Positions 54,867 through 64,000 of a stretch of DNA of 64,000 nucleotides are shown piece by piece. The notes below the pieces were generated by a model that did no database searches, was not told where the DNA came from, and was given only the letters and a program-made list of their open reading frames with translations. Both the position numbers and the translations under genes were made by a program. Within the stretch, counting starts at the first letter, position 1; each line of letters starts with the position of its first letter. This DNA is from Dictyobacter vulcani (GTDB lineage: Bacteria > Chloroflexota > Ktedonobacteria > Ktedonobacterales > Ktedonobacteraceae), in NCBI RefSeq assembly GCF_008974265.1, contig NZ_BKZW01000001.1, positions 496,001 to 560,000 on the forward strand, given 5' to 3'.

Positions 54867-55520
54867 ATGCCGACAAATTTCCGCAACGATCCGACACCGC
54901 CAATGTGGCATCGTCCTGGGACGAAGATGACCGAAGAGCACTATCACGAACTTGAGCACCTCTCTCCCGATCGCAAATACGAATACATCGATGGCATCGC
55001 GTACATGATGAGTGGTGGAAGTGTCGCGCATGATCGGATCGCGTATAATGCACGACTCGCACTAGACTCATACCTTCAATCGCGTGCTTGTACCGTCTTC
55101 GGAGCAGATGTTCAGGTATATCTTGCCCGAAAGAACAATGGAAAACCTCATTTTGTCTATCCAGAGGTCACGGTTTCTTGTGATGTGGCAGATAGCAGAT
55201 CAGATAATACGCTGATCGAATCGCCCCGTGTCGTCGTGGAGGTGCTTTCTCCAGGTACCGAAACCAAAGATCGCGGTGCAAAGTTTAAAGCTTATCAGAA
55301 CCAGGAAACCATCCAGGAAATCGTGTTGGTCAGCCAGTTTGCTCGGTATGTCGAAGTCTGGCAGCGCAATGAACAATATCCCAACAATCCTAAGGCATGG
55401 CTCTATCGCCACTATGGACCAGGTGACACCGTTGATCTAGTCAGTATTGCTGTACACATAGAGGTCGGAGCGTGGTATCGAGGGCTGGTATTCGATGACG
55501 AAGAAGGGGCTTCGTCATAA
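54867..55520 (+). CDS. Uma2 family (DUF820) putative endonuclease
   Basis: 217 residues. MTEEHYHELEHLSPDRKYEY, IDGIAYMMSGGSVAHDRIAY, VYPEVTVSCDVADSRSDNTL, PRVVVEVLSPGTETKDRGAK and EIVLVSQFARYVEVWQR follow the restriction-endonuclease-like fold with the P-E...E-x-L-S motif. Uma2 proteins are abundant in cyanobacteria and Chloroflexota; their biological role is not established. Start ATG at 54867 after AAAGGAG. Confidence 0.93.
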   Translation: MPTNFRNDPTPPMWHRPGTKMTEEHYHELEHLSPDRKYEYIDGIAYMMSGGSVAHDRIAYNARLALDSYLQSRACTVFGADVQVYLARKNNGKPHFVYPEVTVSCDVADSRSDNTLIESPRVVVEVLSPGTETKDRGAKFKAYQNQETIQEIVLVSQFARYVEVWQRNEQYPNNPKAWLYRHYGPGDTVDLVSIAVHIEVGAWYRGLVFDDEEGASS

Positions 55521-55546
55521 AGTAACATGGATCAAAGGAGGAAGAT

Positions 55547-56059
55547 ATGGTCAACCGGAGTCCATCACAACAGGTTCCCAAAGAGATGCAAAAACGCTTC
55601 GAGGAGATCACCCTGCTCACGGATACGTTCAGTCAGGCATTCTTAAGTGACGAGTATCGCCAACTCTGCCGTGAGCTGACGGCAACCTTGTGCCGGAAAC
55701 GTCCCTCACCACTGGCACGAGGGAAGGCTTCTACCTGGGCATGTGGGATTATTCATGCGTTGGGCATGGTCAACTTTCTCTTTGATCCTGCACAGACCCC
55801 TCACATAGCGGCAAGCCAGATCTGGGAATATTTCGAGCTCAGTTCAAGCACGATGCAGGCGAAATCTAAACAAATCCGTGACCTCCTGGGTATGTATCCT
55901 ATGGATCCCAATTGGTCGCTTCCCTCGATGGTTGACACAAATCCGCTGGTCTGGATGCTTGAGGTCAATGGCCTCATCATCGATATACGCCATGCGCCCA
56001 GAGAGTTCCAGGAGGTCGCCTTCCACAAAGGGTTGATTCCCTATATCCCTGATGCATGA
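55547..56059 (+). CDS. DUF6398 domain protein
   Basis: 170 residues. Family blocks VPKEMQKRFEEITLLTDTF, YRQLCRELTATLCRKRPSPL, GKASTWACGIIHALGMVNFL, FDPAQTPHIAASQIWEYFEL, and PREFQEVAFHKGLIPYIPDA are all present. Soluble, helical, function unknown; in other genomes it is sometimes fused to SEC-C or plasmid-type regions. Start ATG at 55547 after AAGGAGG. It lies 27 bases after the Uma2 gene, probably in one transcript. Confidence 0.9.
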   Translation: MVNRSPSQQVPKEMQKRFEEITLLTDTFSQAFLSDEYRQLCRELTATLCRKRPSPLARGKASTWACGIIHALGMVNFLFDPAQTPHIAASQIWEYFELSSSTMQAKSKQIRDLLGMYPMDPNWSLPSMVDTNPLVWMLEVNGLIIDIRHAPREFQEVAFHKGLIPYIPDA

Positions 56060-56408
56060 GTAGTGGGCTCCAAAGTCAAGATGGCACACCGAATATATCC
56101 CAGAACTCAAAGATATACATAGAGCAAGAGATGCTATGCCCTTATAAGGAGAAAACAATGTCGAGGGCTGGTACATGGCTCATTCGTGCTGTTCGCAACG
56201 CAAGCCTTGTACCGATCCCTCTTTTCTCTCTCCCCATAAAATTTTTTTCTCCTGTTCCCAGTCTGAACTCATAAGTGTCTATATCGTCTTGCAATAGTAG
56301 AGGTGATTGTGTATACTCACTTCTATACTACTATTTAACTGTTTTCTACCCAATTTGGAGACGCATTAATGGTAATTGCACAGAAGCGCGTTTTGCCACA
56401 AAGCTCAT
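56060..56408. other. Gap, nothing recognised
   Basis: About 350 bases between the DUF6398 gene and a small zinc-ribbon frame. No strong promoter or terminator is evident. Confidence 0.35.
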
Positions 56409-56606
56409 ATGGCAAAGTTGCAGCCATGGCCCAAGGGGCAACTCTGCCCTTTTTGCCTGCGTGCGCCTCCATTATATGCGGTCCATAACCTCTTCAAACG
56501 AACAGTAGACCGCTACTCTCACCGGCGTGTGCAGCAGTGCAACCGGTGTGGGTGTTTGCGTGTTATGACACTGCTTTCCATCCTCTCTTATCTATCACCT
56601 GGATGA
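56409..56606 (+). CDS. Small zinc-ribbon protein, 65 residues
   Basis: MAKLQPWPKGQLCPFCLRAP, then RYSHRRVQQCNRCGCLR. The CPFC and CNRC pairs, about 32 residues apart, form a zinc ribbon; the end is hydrophobic (VMTLLSILSYLSPG). The ribosome-binding site is weak. Probably a small nucleic-acid- or protein-binding ribbon. Confidence 0.4.
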   Translation: MAKLQPWPKGQLCPFCLRAPPLYAVHNLFKRTVDRYSHRRVQQCNRCGCLRVMTLLSILSYLSPG

Positions 56607-56681
56607 AGCGCATCTTTCTCGGATGCATCCCAACGGTTGCTCTTGCTGCTTTCTCATGAACATGGAAAGTTAGAGGAACCG

Positions 56682-58461
56682 ATGAAACTCTCTCAAGCAG
56701 TCCCATCTCTCAAGGCTCGCAATTCCCCGACGCGGGTCACCCTGCAGCAGTATGGGACGCTCTTCGCGACCTACCTGGGCCCACAGTGGCTCCGGGCCTG
56801 CTTTATGGCGCTCTTACTCATAGGCAGCATCGTGTTAGAGCTGCTGGGACCACAGATTATTCGCGCCTTTATCGATACACTTCAAAGCAACAGTAGCATG
56901 CAGATGCTAAGCATCATCGCGCTGCTCTACCTTTGTGTTGCGGCTGGCAGCAGGCTGGTCGTAGCTTTCGCCGCTTACTTCTCTGAAGATGTCGGCTGGA
57001 ACGCCACAAACCAGTTGCGTGCCGACTTGACACGCCACTGCCTGAACCTGGATCGCTCCTTCCACGCAGCTCACACACCCGGTGAGTTGTTGGAACGGGT
57101 CGATAGCAATGTGGAAACATTGGCTGACTTTTTCTCGCAATTTGTGATTCGCATCCTGGGCAGCGGCATCTTGATGCTGGGTATGCTGGTGTTGATAGTA
57201 CGCGAGAATATCTGGTTTGGCGCGATTATGGGCGTGTATCTCATTCTGAGTAACATCATCTTTGCCTATGTACAACGACGAGCTACCTCAATCTATAAGT
57301 TGCACTGGCAGGCGGAAGCCGAGCTAAGCGGCTTCTGGGGTGAGCTGTTTCATGGCCTGGAAGATATCACGTCGAGCGGCGCGGCCCGCTATATTATGCG
57401 CCGCTATTTCCACTTGCAGCGCCGGGAGAATTCGACGGAGATCAAGAGTATTGTCTTCTGGGCAGGTTTTGAATGTACTGGTTTAATTCTGGATGTGCTC
57501 AGCATACTGATTGTGCTGATCCTGAGTGCGTACTTGTTTGTGCAGAGTATGATCTCGCTCGGCACGCTTGTCTTGCTCCTGACCTATACTGCTCAATTGC
57601 TCGATCATGCCTTTGATATCGTTGAGCAGCTCGGTTCGCTACAGCAAGCTACTGCTAGCATCGAACGTATCAACGAAATCTACCATACGCAGAGCTGTGT
57701 CCAGGATGGTCGGGGCGTGACCTTCCCCACAGGCGCATTGGCTTTGACCTTCCAGGATGTATCCTTCTCCTACGAAGTTGCGCAAACTGTTCTGCACGAC
57801 ATCTCTTTCCAACTGCCAGCAGGCGAAGTTGTGGGGTTGATCGGACGCACTGGCAGTGGCAAAACGACGCTCATGCGTTTGCTTATGCGCTTTTACGATC
57901 CCACATCCGGCTCTGTGTACCTGGGCGGGCAGGATCTCCGCCATGCGCGCCTGGACGATCTGCGTGCGCGCATTGGGCTGGTGACGCAAGAAGTGCAACT
58001 CTTTCGAGGCACGTTGCGTGACAATCTGACCTTTTTTGCTGACACTATCCCTGACCAGCGCATTCTAGAGGCTATTGAGCAATTAGGGATGAACACGTGG
58101 TACGAGCGCTTACCGCAAGGTCTGGATACTGAACTGAGCAGTGATGGCGGTGGGCTGTCTGCTGGCTTGTATTCGGGTCTTTCTGCAAAATCCACAATTG
58201 CTCATTCTGGACGAGGCCACCTCGCGCCTGGATCCCGCGACCGAGAAGGCCCTCACCCAGGCCATACAGAGTCTCATGGCCGGGCGTACGGCTCTTGTGA
58301 TTGCCCACCGCCTCAGCACAGTTGAGCGCGTGGATCACATTATGGTGCTGGAAGATGGACGCATCCTGGAGTACAACACACGGGCAGCACTTGCCTGCGA
58401 CCCAACATCTCACTATAACCAATTGTTGAAAACAATGAACCCGGAGGAAATGCTTACATGA
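56682..58461 (+). pseudogene. ABC half-transporter (export type) with a deletion in the signature motif
   Basis: ATG 56682 after AGAGGAACC. Six membrane spans in residues 20-320 (ACFMALLLIGSIVLELLGPQ and on), Walker A LIGRTGSGKTTLMRLLMRF, Q-loop VTQEVQLFRGTLRDNLTFF. The sequence then reads DGGGLSAG and loses frame; the rest continues in another frame as LACIRVFLQNPQLLILDEAT (Walker B), SRLDPATEKALTQAIQ and VIAHRLST (His switch), ending at 58461. A short deletion (about 17 bases if relatives read LSAGEAQLLACIRVF) between two GCTGGC repeats explains it. The gene overlaps the next one as ATGA, so they once formed a heterodimer. Confidence 0.9.
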
Positions 58462-60218
58462 AAACTCGCTCTTTTGTGTGGCGACTTATCTACTTCACGC
58501 GCAAAAATTACATCTGGGCAGCGTTGTTACAACTGCCGCGTCGACTCTTGCCACTTGCACCAGCATTGCTAGTACAGCAGATTATTGATCATCTGACGCA
58601 GCATAGGCAGCTCGACGCCACCATCTGGAGCTTGCTCGGTTTGATGCTGGGCTATCTGCTGGCACGTGTGACCGTGCTGATGGCGGCCCAGCTCACCGAG
58701 CGCCTACCCATGTTCAAAACGGAGACGCTTTTGCGCACGAATCTGCTGGAACATCTGCTGAGCCAGCCAGGAGCTGCCGCCTTGCCTCGTGACAGTGGCG
58801 ATATGATCAATCGTTTTCAGAAGGATGGTAGAAGCCCCGGCTTTTTCCTGGTGATGTGCGCCTTCGTCTTTGGCATGAGCATTGAGACGCTGGTTGCGCT
58901 GTTCATTATGGCACACATCAATATGCAGATTACGGTTATTGCCGTTCTCCCGTTGCTGATTGGGAATATCATCGTCAACACGCTGGGCAAACGTGTTGAA
59001 CACTATCGGCGCAAGAGTAGCGAGGCATCCAGCGCGGTCAGCAACTACCTCATAGAAATGTTTGGTGTAGTCCAGGCCATTCAGGTGGCCAGCGCGGCTC
59101 CCAGTATCATCAGACGCTTTGATAGCCTGAACAATCAGCGCCGCGTGGCCTCGTTGCGCGAGAATCTTTTTAGCAACGTGGTCATCGGCGTGTTCGGTAC
59201 AGGCATTGCAGGCATCAGTACTGGCTTGATTTTGCTATTGGCTGGCAGTTCCTTGAGGACTGGCCATTTTACCATAGGCGATCTCACCTTGTTTATAGCC
59301 TATGTGGGCGGCACGATTGGCCGCTTCAGTGATGAGGTGATTGGACAGATTACCAGATACCGCCAGCTTGCAGTGGCACAGGGGCGTTTAACCGAACTCA
59401 TGCCCGGAGCCACGCCGACCACACTTGTTACTCCTGGATTATTCCACCAGCAGGCTGCAACGTTCGACACACCAATGAGTATGCCCCAGATCGAGGAGCG
59501 TTTAGAACAGTTGGAGGTATACAATCTGAGCTATGCGTATCCGGGTACCGAGCGGGGAATCACAAATATCGATCTGCATTTGGAGCGTGGTCAGTTTGTG
59601 GTGATTACCGGGCGCATTGGTTCTGGCAAGACGACGTTGTTGCAGGTACTGCTCGGCCTGCTAGCAAAGCAGGAGGGTGAGATCCACTGGAATGGTGCTG
59701 TGGTGGACGATGCTACGGCGTTCTTTCTGCCGCCACACAGTGCCTATACCGGGCAAACGCCTAACTTGCTCAGCACGACGTTGCGCGAGAATATCACCCT
59801 TGGCCTGCCGCTCAACGAGAGCGATATCCAGCAAGCACTCTACACGGCGGTTATGGAACGGGATGTGGAAACGCTGGCCGATGGCCTGGAGTCGGTGATC
59901 GGTCCCAGGGGCCTCAAGCTCTCTGGTGGGCAGGTTCAGCGCACGGCAGCGGCTCGCATGTTCGCACGCCCATCTGAGTTGCTCGTGTTTGACGATCTGT
60001 CCAGCGCCCTCGATGTCGAAACAGAACAGCGGCTCTGGCAGCGTATCTGTGCGGACGAGCAGCGCACCTGCCTGGTGGTTTCCCACCGCGAAGCAGCACT
60101 ACGCCGCGCCGATTATATTCTCGTCCTGAAGGATGGGTATGTGGAGGCGGAGGGCACGCTGGCTGAACTGCTGGCAACTTGCGAGGAGATGCAGCATTTA
60201 TGGGTGGGTGAGATCTAA
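58458..60218 (+). CDS. ABC half-transporter, ATPase and membrane domains intact
   Basis: 586 residues. Membrane domain (residues 15-320), Walker [22 protein letters not shown]-loop [20 protein letters not shown], signature [20 protein letters not shown], Walker [21 protein letters not shown] (Asp-Asp in place of Asp-Glu) and VVSHREAAL (His). The DD in Walker B marks a degenerate catalytic site, typical of one partner in heterodimeric exporters. Its partner, the preceding gene, is broken. Confidence 0.93.
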   Translation: MKTRSFVWRLIYFTRKNYIWAALLQLPRRLLPLAPALLVQQIIDHLTQHRQLDATIWSLLGLMLGYLLARVTVLMAAQLTERLPMFKTETLLRTNLLEHLLSQPGAAALPRDSGDMINRFQKDGRSPGFFLVMCAFVFGMSIETLVALFIMAHINMQITVIAVLPLLIGNIIVNTLGKRVEHYRRKSSEASSAVSNYLIEMFGVVQAIQVASAAPSIIRRFDSLNNQRRVASLRENLFSNVVIGVFGTGIAGISTGLILLLAGSSLRTGHFTIGDLTLFIAYVGGTIGRFSDEVIGQITRYRQLAVAQGRLTELMPGATPTTLVTPGLFHQQAATFDTPMSMPQIEERLEQLEVYNLSYAYPGTERGITNIDLHLERGQFVVITGRIGSGKTTLLQVLLGLLAKQEGEIHWNGAVVDDATAFFLPPHSAYTGQTPNLLSTTLRENITLGLPLNESDIQQALYTAVMERDVETLADGLESVIGPRGLKLSGGQVQRTAAARMFARPSELLVFDDLSSALDVETEQRLWQRICADEQRTCLVVSHREAALRRADYILVLKDGYVEAEGTLAELLATCEEMQHLWVGEI

Positions 60219-60420
60219 TTCAGATCACCCGAGATATTAATGTGATTACTAATAAAACAAGTGCGGCTGTAGTAATATATGACACTACAACCGCACTTTC
60301 TAAGCACTGCATTTAAGAAAGTAACGGTATTCGGAAGCAGCAGAAGATGCTCTTGCACTGTTTGCTACAACAGGTTTTCTTCAGGCTGATCCCATTGAGC
60401 ACCCGTGAAATTCGTCTCAG
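60219..60420. other. Gap with the ABC operon terminator
   Basis: Contains the hairpin at 60259-60298, and a short frame RYSEAAEDALALFATTGFLQ of unknown origin before the small partner-like fragment. Confidence 0.4.
60259..60301 (+). terminator. Hairpin after the ABC transporter genes
   Basis: AAGTGCGGCTGTAGT and ACTACAACCGCACTT pair over 14 of 15 positions around a ten-base loop (stem 60259-60298), preceded by A residues and followed by TCTAAG. It fits a terminator, though its T-run is short. Confidence 0.55.
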
Positions 60421-60706
60421 CCTGGATGCCTATCGCCAAGAATGGGGAGGACCCAGCCGAGCAGAAGCCACGCGTCGCTTATTGATCGAATGGAACAAAC
60501 TGCGACAAGGACAATCCACTGGGGCCTGGATACCAACCATCTCATCACAGCAGCAAGCGATAAAATCACACACTAAGCAGGACACATCTGGGATGGCATC
60601 CACCGCCAAAACATCCAATCCGGTGGCACGAGCAGCCAGCCCTTGCAGCTTTCTTTCAGTATATTCAACGCAGAGCCAGGTGAATGTTACATCGGGCACC
60701 AATTGA
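60421..60706 (+). pseudogene. Second copy of the small RHH-like protein, altered N-terminus
   Basis: From LDAYRQEWGGPSRAEATRRL onward the frame matches the small actin-partner protein at 45813-46115 (almost identical through TSGMASTAKTSNPVARAAS) over about 230 bases of DNA, then diverges. Upstream sequence is unrelated; the open frame extends back to TTG 60347 but lacks the original N-terminus, and no actin-like gene is next to it. It is most likely a recombined remnant. Confidence 0.65.
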
Positions 60707-60928
60707 ACACAACTTAGGGCAAAAGGCAATATAAATAAAGAGAGAATAGATGATCTTATCCAATACCTACACCTCCCTACGCCGGTGCTACGGTCTGCAT
60801 ACGTCTCCCTACTCCGGCCTTACGCCTCCGTTGCCTCTATGTTCCCGGACCAAATACTTTATCGTATCCATAGAGCAACGTACTGAAACGAACGCGTCAT
60901 TCGGAAATAACAGGAAATCGAGGAAAGG
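60707..60928 (+). repeat. CCCTACKCCGG-type repeats
   Basis: CTCCCTACGCCGG (about 60774) and CTCCCTACTCCGG (about 60807) with intervening TACGG and TACGCC words. They resemble the TGCCCTACTCC repeats in front of the actin-like operon. No gene. Confidence 0.35.
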
Positions 60929-61183
60929 ATGGCAGCAGAAAACCAATCGATTACACCAGCAAAGCGGAAACGTCTGCTCAAAACCTACGGACCCTGTCCG
61001 GCAGGATACACATACGACGAGCTCGAACGATTTCTCGACTTACTTTGCGGCATGTATAGCGATCTCTATACATGTACAGAGCTACGAAACATAGTCGTTC
61101 ACAACCCATTCGACCGTTCAGAGCATCCACAGCAGATAAAACTACTCGATCTGGTTGATTGGCTAGAATGCCTGCTTATATAA
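60929..61183 (+). CDS. Hypothetical protein, 84 residues
   Basis: ATG 60929 preceded by GAGGAAAGG at short distance. Soluble helical protein (ITPAKRKRLLKTYGPCPAGY, TYDELERFLDLLCGMYSDLY, LLDLVDWLECLLI). No family recognised. It lies 245 bases before the XerC/D-type recombinase. Confidence 0.5.
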   Translation: MAAENQSITPAKRKRLLKTYGPCPAGYTYDELERFLDLLCGMYSDLYTCTELRNIVVHNPFDRSEHPQQIKLLDLVDWLECLLI

Positions 61184-61427
61184 AAGACACATCAACTGGA
61201 TCAACGTTCTGGTCACAGGTCTCATAAGACATCCGAGATTCAAAAGTTCTGTGCATTGAAACCATGGATTGAGAGAAAGTAGCATCCGCGAGCTTAAAAA
61301 ATGGTATCTGGTATATCGTCAGATTCTCTCAGTCAACTATATTCCAGTCCTCAATCAGCGTTGATGACAGCATTCAGTCGTCTCATCACGCAATACCACT
61401 ATTGCTCTTTGGCGCAGGAGGTCTTTT
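61184..61427. other. Gap before the recombinase gene
   Basis: No gene seen; ends in GCAGGAGGTCTTTT, a strong ribosome-binding site for the recombinase. Confidence 0.4.
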
Positions 61428-62561
61428 ATGGCTATACGCAATAAAAATCATGGTCATATGCCACAACAAACACAGCTCGCATCTCTTCATCATTCACAAC
61501 ACACACCGTCTGGCAAAGAAATCAGAAGTGCAATTGACGATTTTCTGCTTGATCGGCAGAGTCAGAACCACAGCCAGCAAACAATGCGCTGGCATACCAT
61601 TGCGCTGGAGCATGTTGCCACGTTTCTGGAAGATCAGCTCCAGATTGTCGTTCTTCATGAGATAGAGGCCGTGCATATTCGGGCATGGCTGGTGTTCCTG
61701 GAAAAAGAAGTAGGGCCACGTGGCAAAATCCGTGCAGCCCGTACCCGCCGCTGGTATGCTCAATCGGTGCATGCCTTTTGTCACTGGCTGTATGAAGAGC
61801 GCTATATCGAGGAAGATCCGATGACACGAGTCAAACTGCCGAAAATCGAAAAGCCACTGATTCGCATCATCGAGTTCGAAGAATTTGAACGGCTTCTGAC
61901 AGCATGCTCTCCTGTCCAAGAGAAAGGGTTCATCGCGGACCGCAATACAGCGCGCAATCAGGCCATTCTCTGGCTGCTCTGGGATACGGGTATTCGTCTG
62001 CGAGAGTTGTGTGGTCTGAGACTACCGAATTTTGATCGGCGCCAGGGGACGATTATTGTCTTTGGCAAAGGGCGCAAAGAGCGTCGTATTGCCATAGGGA
62101 AAATGGCATTACGGATACTACTCTATTACATTGATCACTGGCGTCCTGATGACAAAGAATTGGAAGCCTATGGAAATGCAGGAGAGGATCACCTGTTCCT
62201 GGCAGAAAATGGGCAGGCACTAACCATACATGGGATTCAAATGCTCTTTAAACGACTGCGCAAACGTGCGAACTTCACGGACCGCCGCATCACGCCACAT
62301 ATCTTCCGGCATACCTTTGCGGTGCGCTACCTGATGCTGGGTGGGGACATTTTTAGTCTGCAGGAGATGCTGGGACACGAAGATATCAGCACAGTCAAAA
62401 ACTATATGCACCTCAATGATGTGAATGTGCAGACGCAGAAACGTAAATTCAGTCCGGGGGATCATATGCCAACAAAATTGCCAGGCCCAAAGGAGACATT
62501 CAGAAGAAAAATACATCCAAAAAGCAGAGACTACAGCAAAAGAGATGAGAGAGAACATTGA
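61428..62561 (+). CDS. Tyrosine recombinase of the XerC/XerD type
   Basis: 377 residues. N-terminal SAM-like domain (IRSAIDDFLLDRQSQNHSQQ), catalytic domain with Arg (DTGIRLRELCGLRL), Lys (IIVFGKGRKERRIAIG), HIFRHTFAVRYLML and MLGHEDISTVKNYMHLNDV (Tyr). The C-terminal 40 residues are basic and disordered. There is no long phage-type arm domain. Such enzymes resolve dimers or act as transposon or cassette recombinases. Confidence 0.93.
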   Translation: MAIRNKNHGHMPQQTQLASLHHSQHTPSGKEIRSAIDDFLLDRQSQNHSQQTMRWHTIALEHVATFLEDQLQIVVLHEIEAVHIRAWLVFLEKEVGPRGKIRAARTRRWYAQSVHAFCHWLYEERYIEEDPMTRVKLPKIEKPLIRIIEFEEFERLLTACSPVQEKGFIADRNTARNQAILWLLWDTGIRLRELCGLRLPNFDRRQGTIIVFGKGRKERRIAIGKMALRILLYYIDHWRPDDKELEAYGNAGEDHLFLAENGQALTIHGIQMLFKRLRKRANFTDRRITPHIFRHTFAVRYLMLGGDIFSLQEMLGHEDISTVKNYMHLNDVNVQTQKRKFSPGDHMPTKLPGPKETFRRKIHPKSRDYSKRDEREH

Positions 62562-62977
62562 GAGTGACACTCCGCACGCCCTAAAGCCCACGGGATGCGC
62601 AACGAGATGTACCTTGGTTTCAGAGGTAAATCCAGATCATCCAGAGAATTGATGATTTCTCCTACTCTGAATATTCTTTCGGTGAAAACGCCTACAAGAG
62701 AAGGTTTCATGGAACAGAAGGCTGTGGAAGGACATACCACCAGATCATCTCAATAGGGTAGAAACCCAAAATACCTACAAAAGCTTTTTCGGCCACTCTG
62801 ATCCTTATCTAATAGATCTTTCCTTATGTCTCTACTATAGCACATCTACAAGCTTTTGACATCGTTCAAATGGGCGATTTTTTTTGACGTTATTGAGGCT
62901 ATACTTGCAAAGGGCAGTTTTCTTTTGTCATGCCCGTAGGTTGAAACATCTATTAATTAAATTATTAGGAGGAGAAC
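62562..62977. other. Gap of 416 bases upstream of the last ABC gene
   Basis: No gene. AT-rich towards the end, with the strong ribosome-binding site AGGAGG at 62967-62972 directly before the GTG start at 62978. Confidence 0.4.
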
Positions 62978-64000
62978 GTGCTTGTTCTGCTCAGGCGCTA
63001 CTTCGCGCTCCTGGCTACGTATCTCAAACCACAGTGGGTTGGGAATCTTTTCCTGGCTCTATTCTTGCTTGGCAATGCTGGCTTGCAATTACTCAAACCG
63101 CAGCTGCTAAAACTCTTTATCGATACAGCACTGGCACACGGTATCTCACTAACACTCCTTATGATTGCCTTCGCGTTTATTGGTTTCGCTCTGCTCAATC
63201 AAGGGATCGCGGTCGCAGATAGCTATCTTGGTGAATATATCGCCTGGACGGCAACGAACCAGTTACGCAGCGATCTGGTAGCGCATTGTTTGTCGCTGGA
63301 CCTCTCTTTCCACAAAGAACGTTCCCCTGGCGAGTTGATTGAACGCATCGATGGCGATGTTGATACGCTCTCTCACTTTTTCTCGCGCCTCATTATTCAG
63401 CTCGGTGGCAACATCCTTTTGCTGTGTGGTATCCTGGCGATTTTCTTTCGTATTGATTGGCGTGCAGGATTAGGAGCAAGTGTGTACGCGCTCATGTTTC
63501 TCAGTATATTGATGATAATGCGCCGACGTCTCATCCCTCTTTGGGTAGCTCAACGGCAAGCCAGCGCGGAATTCTATGGTTTCCTGGGCGAACGATTGGA
63601 GGGAACAGCGGAGATTCGTGCCAATGGAGCCACCACGACGACCCTGCGTCGTTTTCTGCGGCAGTTACATGCCTGGTTTCCCATCACCTACAAGACACGT
63701 ATGAGCGAAACCAGGATGTTCATCATTAACTTTGCGGTGATTGCTAGTAGCATGATACTCACGCTGATGCTCGGTGCATACCTACGCAGTTTAAACCCGG
63801 CCGCGATCACCATCGGCACCATTTTTGCTATGTATACGTACACCTTTATGCTGGTTGGACCGATCTGGACTATTCAGACACAACTTCAGGATCTCCAACA
63901 AGTTGAAGCGTGTATTCAGCGTATTCATGAATTATTATCTACCACTTCACGGCTACGCGATGGTTCAGGGGCTACCTTCAGGCACGGTCCACTTGCGCTG
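62978..64000 (+). CDS. ABC half-transporter membrane domain (partial, runs off the window)
   Basis: 341 codons open to the window end. GTG start after AGGAGG. Six-span export domain (FLALFLLGNAGLQLLKPQLL, KLFIDTALAHGISLTLLMIA, and YTYTFMLVGPIWTIQTQLQD); the ATPase domain lies beyond the edge. It is a paralogue of the broken half-transporter at 56682-58461 (both read TYL.PQW at the start and TNQLR.DL..HCL.LD.SFH in the first cytoplasmic loop). It may be the working replacement of that gene. Confidence 0.9.
   Translation, partial: MLVLLRRYFALLATYLKPQWVGNLFLALFLLGNAGLQLLKPQLLKLFIDTALAHGISLTLLMIAFAFIGFALLNQGIAVADSYLGEYIAWTATNQLRSDLVAHCLSLDLSFHKERSPGELIERIDGDVDTLSHFFSRLIIQLGGNILLLCGILAIFFRIDWRAGLGASVYALMFLSILMIMRRRLIPLWVAQRQASAEFYGFLGERLEGTAEIRANGATTTTLRRFLRQLHAWFPITYKTRMSETRMFIINFAVIASSMILTLMLGAYLRSLNPAAITIGTIFAMYTYTFMLVGPIWTIQTQLQDLQQVEACIQRIHELLSTTSRLRDGSGATFRHGPLAL

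Noticed and set aside
1-64000. tRNA, rRNA and CRISPR arrays
   Set aside because: No T-loop plus acceptor combination, no rRNA core sequence and no regularly spaced identical repeats were found on reading both strands.

Overview
The window looks like chromosome (or a large replicon) of a soil member of the Chloroflexota class Ktedonobacteria. This is inferred from a roughly 50% GC, loosely packed genome, a Ser/Thr kinase with a long TPR tail, a SWIM-associated repeat protein, DUF4291, DUF6398, DUF6429 and DUF6585-like proteins, Uma2, small zinc-ribbon proteins, and many IS elements from unrelated families. No rRNA, tRNA or CRISPR array was seen. Layout: (1) 1-30 kb is an insertion-sequence-rich accessory zone. 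Six complete or decayed IS elements (ISL3, IS66, an IS4/IS701-like element, IS1634, IS21 and an unclassified decayed element) lie here and a seventh (IS5) at 43.6 kb. Together they fill about 11 kb, and for most the terminal repeats and target duplications can be read to the base. Two genes are cleanly split: a 339-codon gene of unknown function by ISL3 (an intact homologue lies at 18.8 kb, inside an inverted duplication) and a 952-codon Ser/Thr kinase-TPR gene by IS21. A visibly AT-rich block (4.8-8.7 kb) carries a predicted membrane protein and a large HD-domain plus Hsp90-type ATPase, a plausible biological-conflict locus. (2) 25.5-32 kb holds an S41 protease, a DUF3995-like membrane protein and a row of decayed genes (transposase, two acetyltransferases, a TrmH/SpoU methyltransferase). 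(3) 32-41.8 kb holds two XRE-type regulators, a SAM methyltransferase, an HTH protein, a SWIM-associated repeat protein, a metallophosphoesterase, an S51-like amidotransferase, several acetyltransferases and fragments of SDR, GyrI-like and DUF6429 genes. (4) 43.6-50 kb: IS5, then a two-gene cassette of a ParM/Alp-like actin homologue and a small ribbon-helix-helix-like partner, followed by three long inverted repeats, an MFS exporter, and an excisionase-integrase pair. A second, fused or truncated copy of the small partner lies at 60.4 kb next to a XerC/D-type recombinase, so plasmid or integrative-element ancestry is likely for this part. (5) 50-64 kb: alpha/beta hydrolase, DUF6585-like membrane protein, Uma2 protein, DUF6398 protein and ABC half-transporters. 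The first half-transporter has lost its signature motif by a short deletion, the second is intact, and a paralogue of the first begins at 62,978 and runs off the window. A notable global pattern is that six otherwise intact reading frames are each broken by the apparent loss of exactly one base inside a G or C run of 4-5, which could be a consensus-sequence artefact or real recent inactivation. All assignments come from reading the sequence and from recalled family features; no database search was possible.
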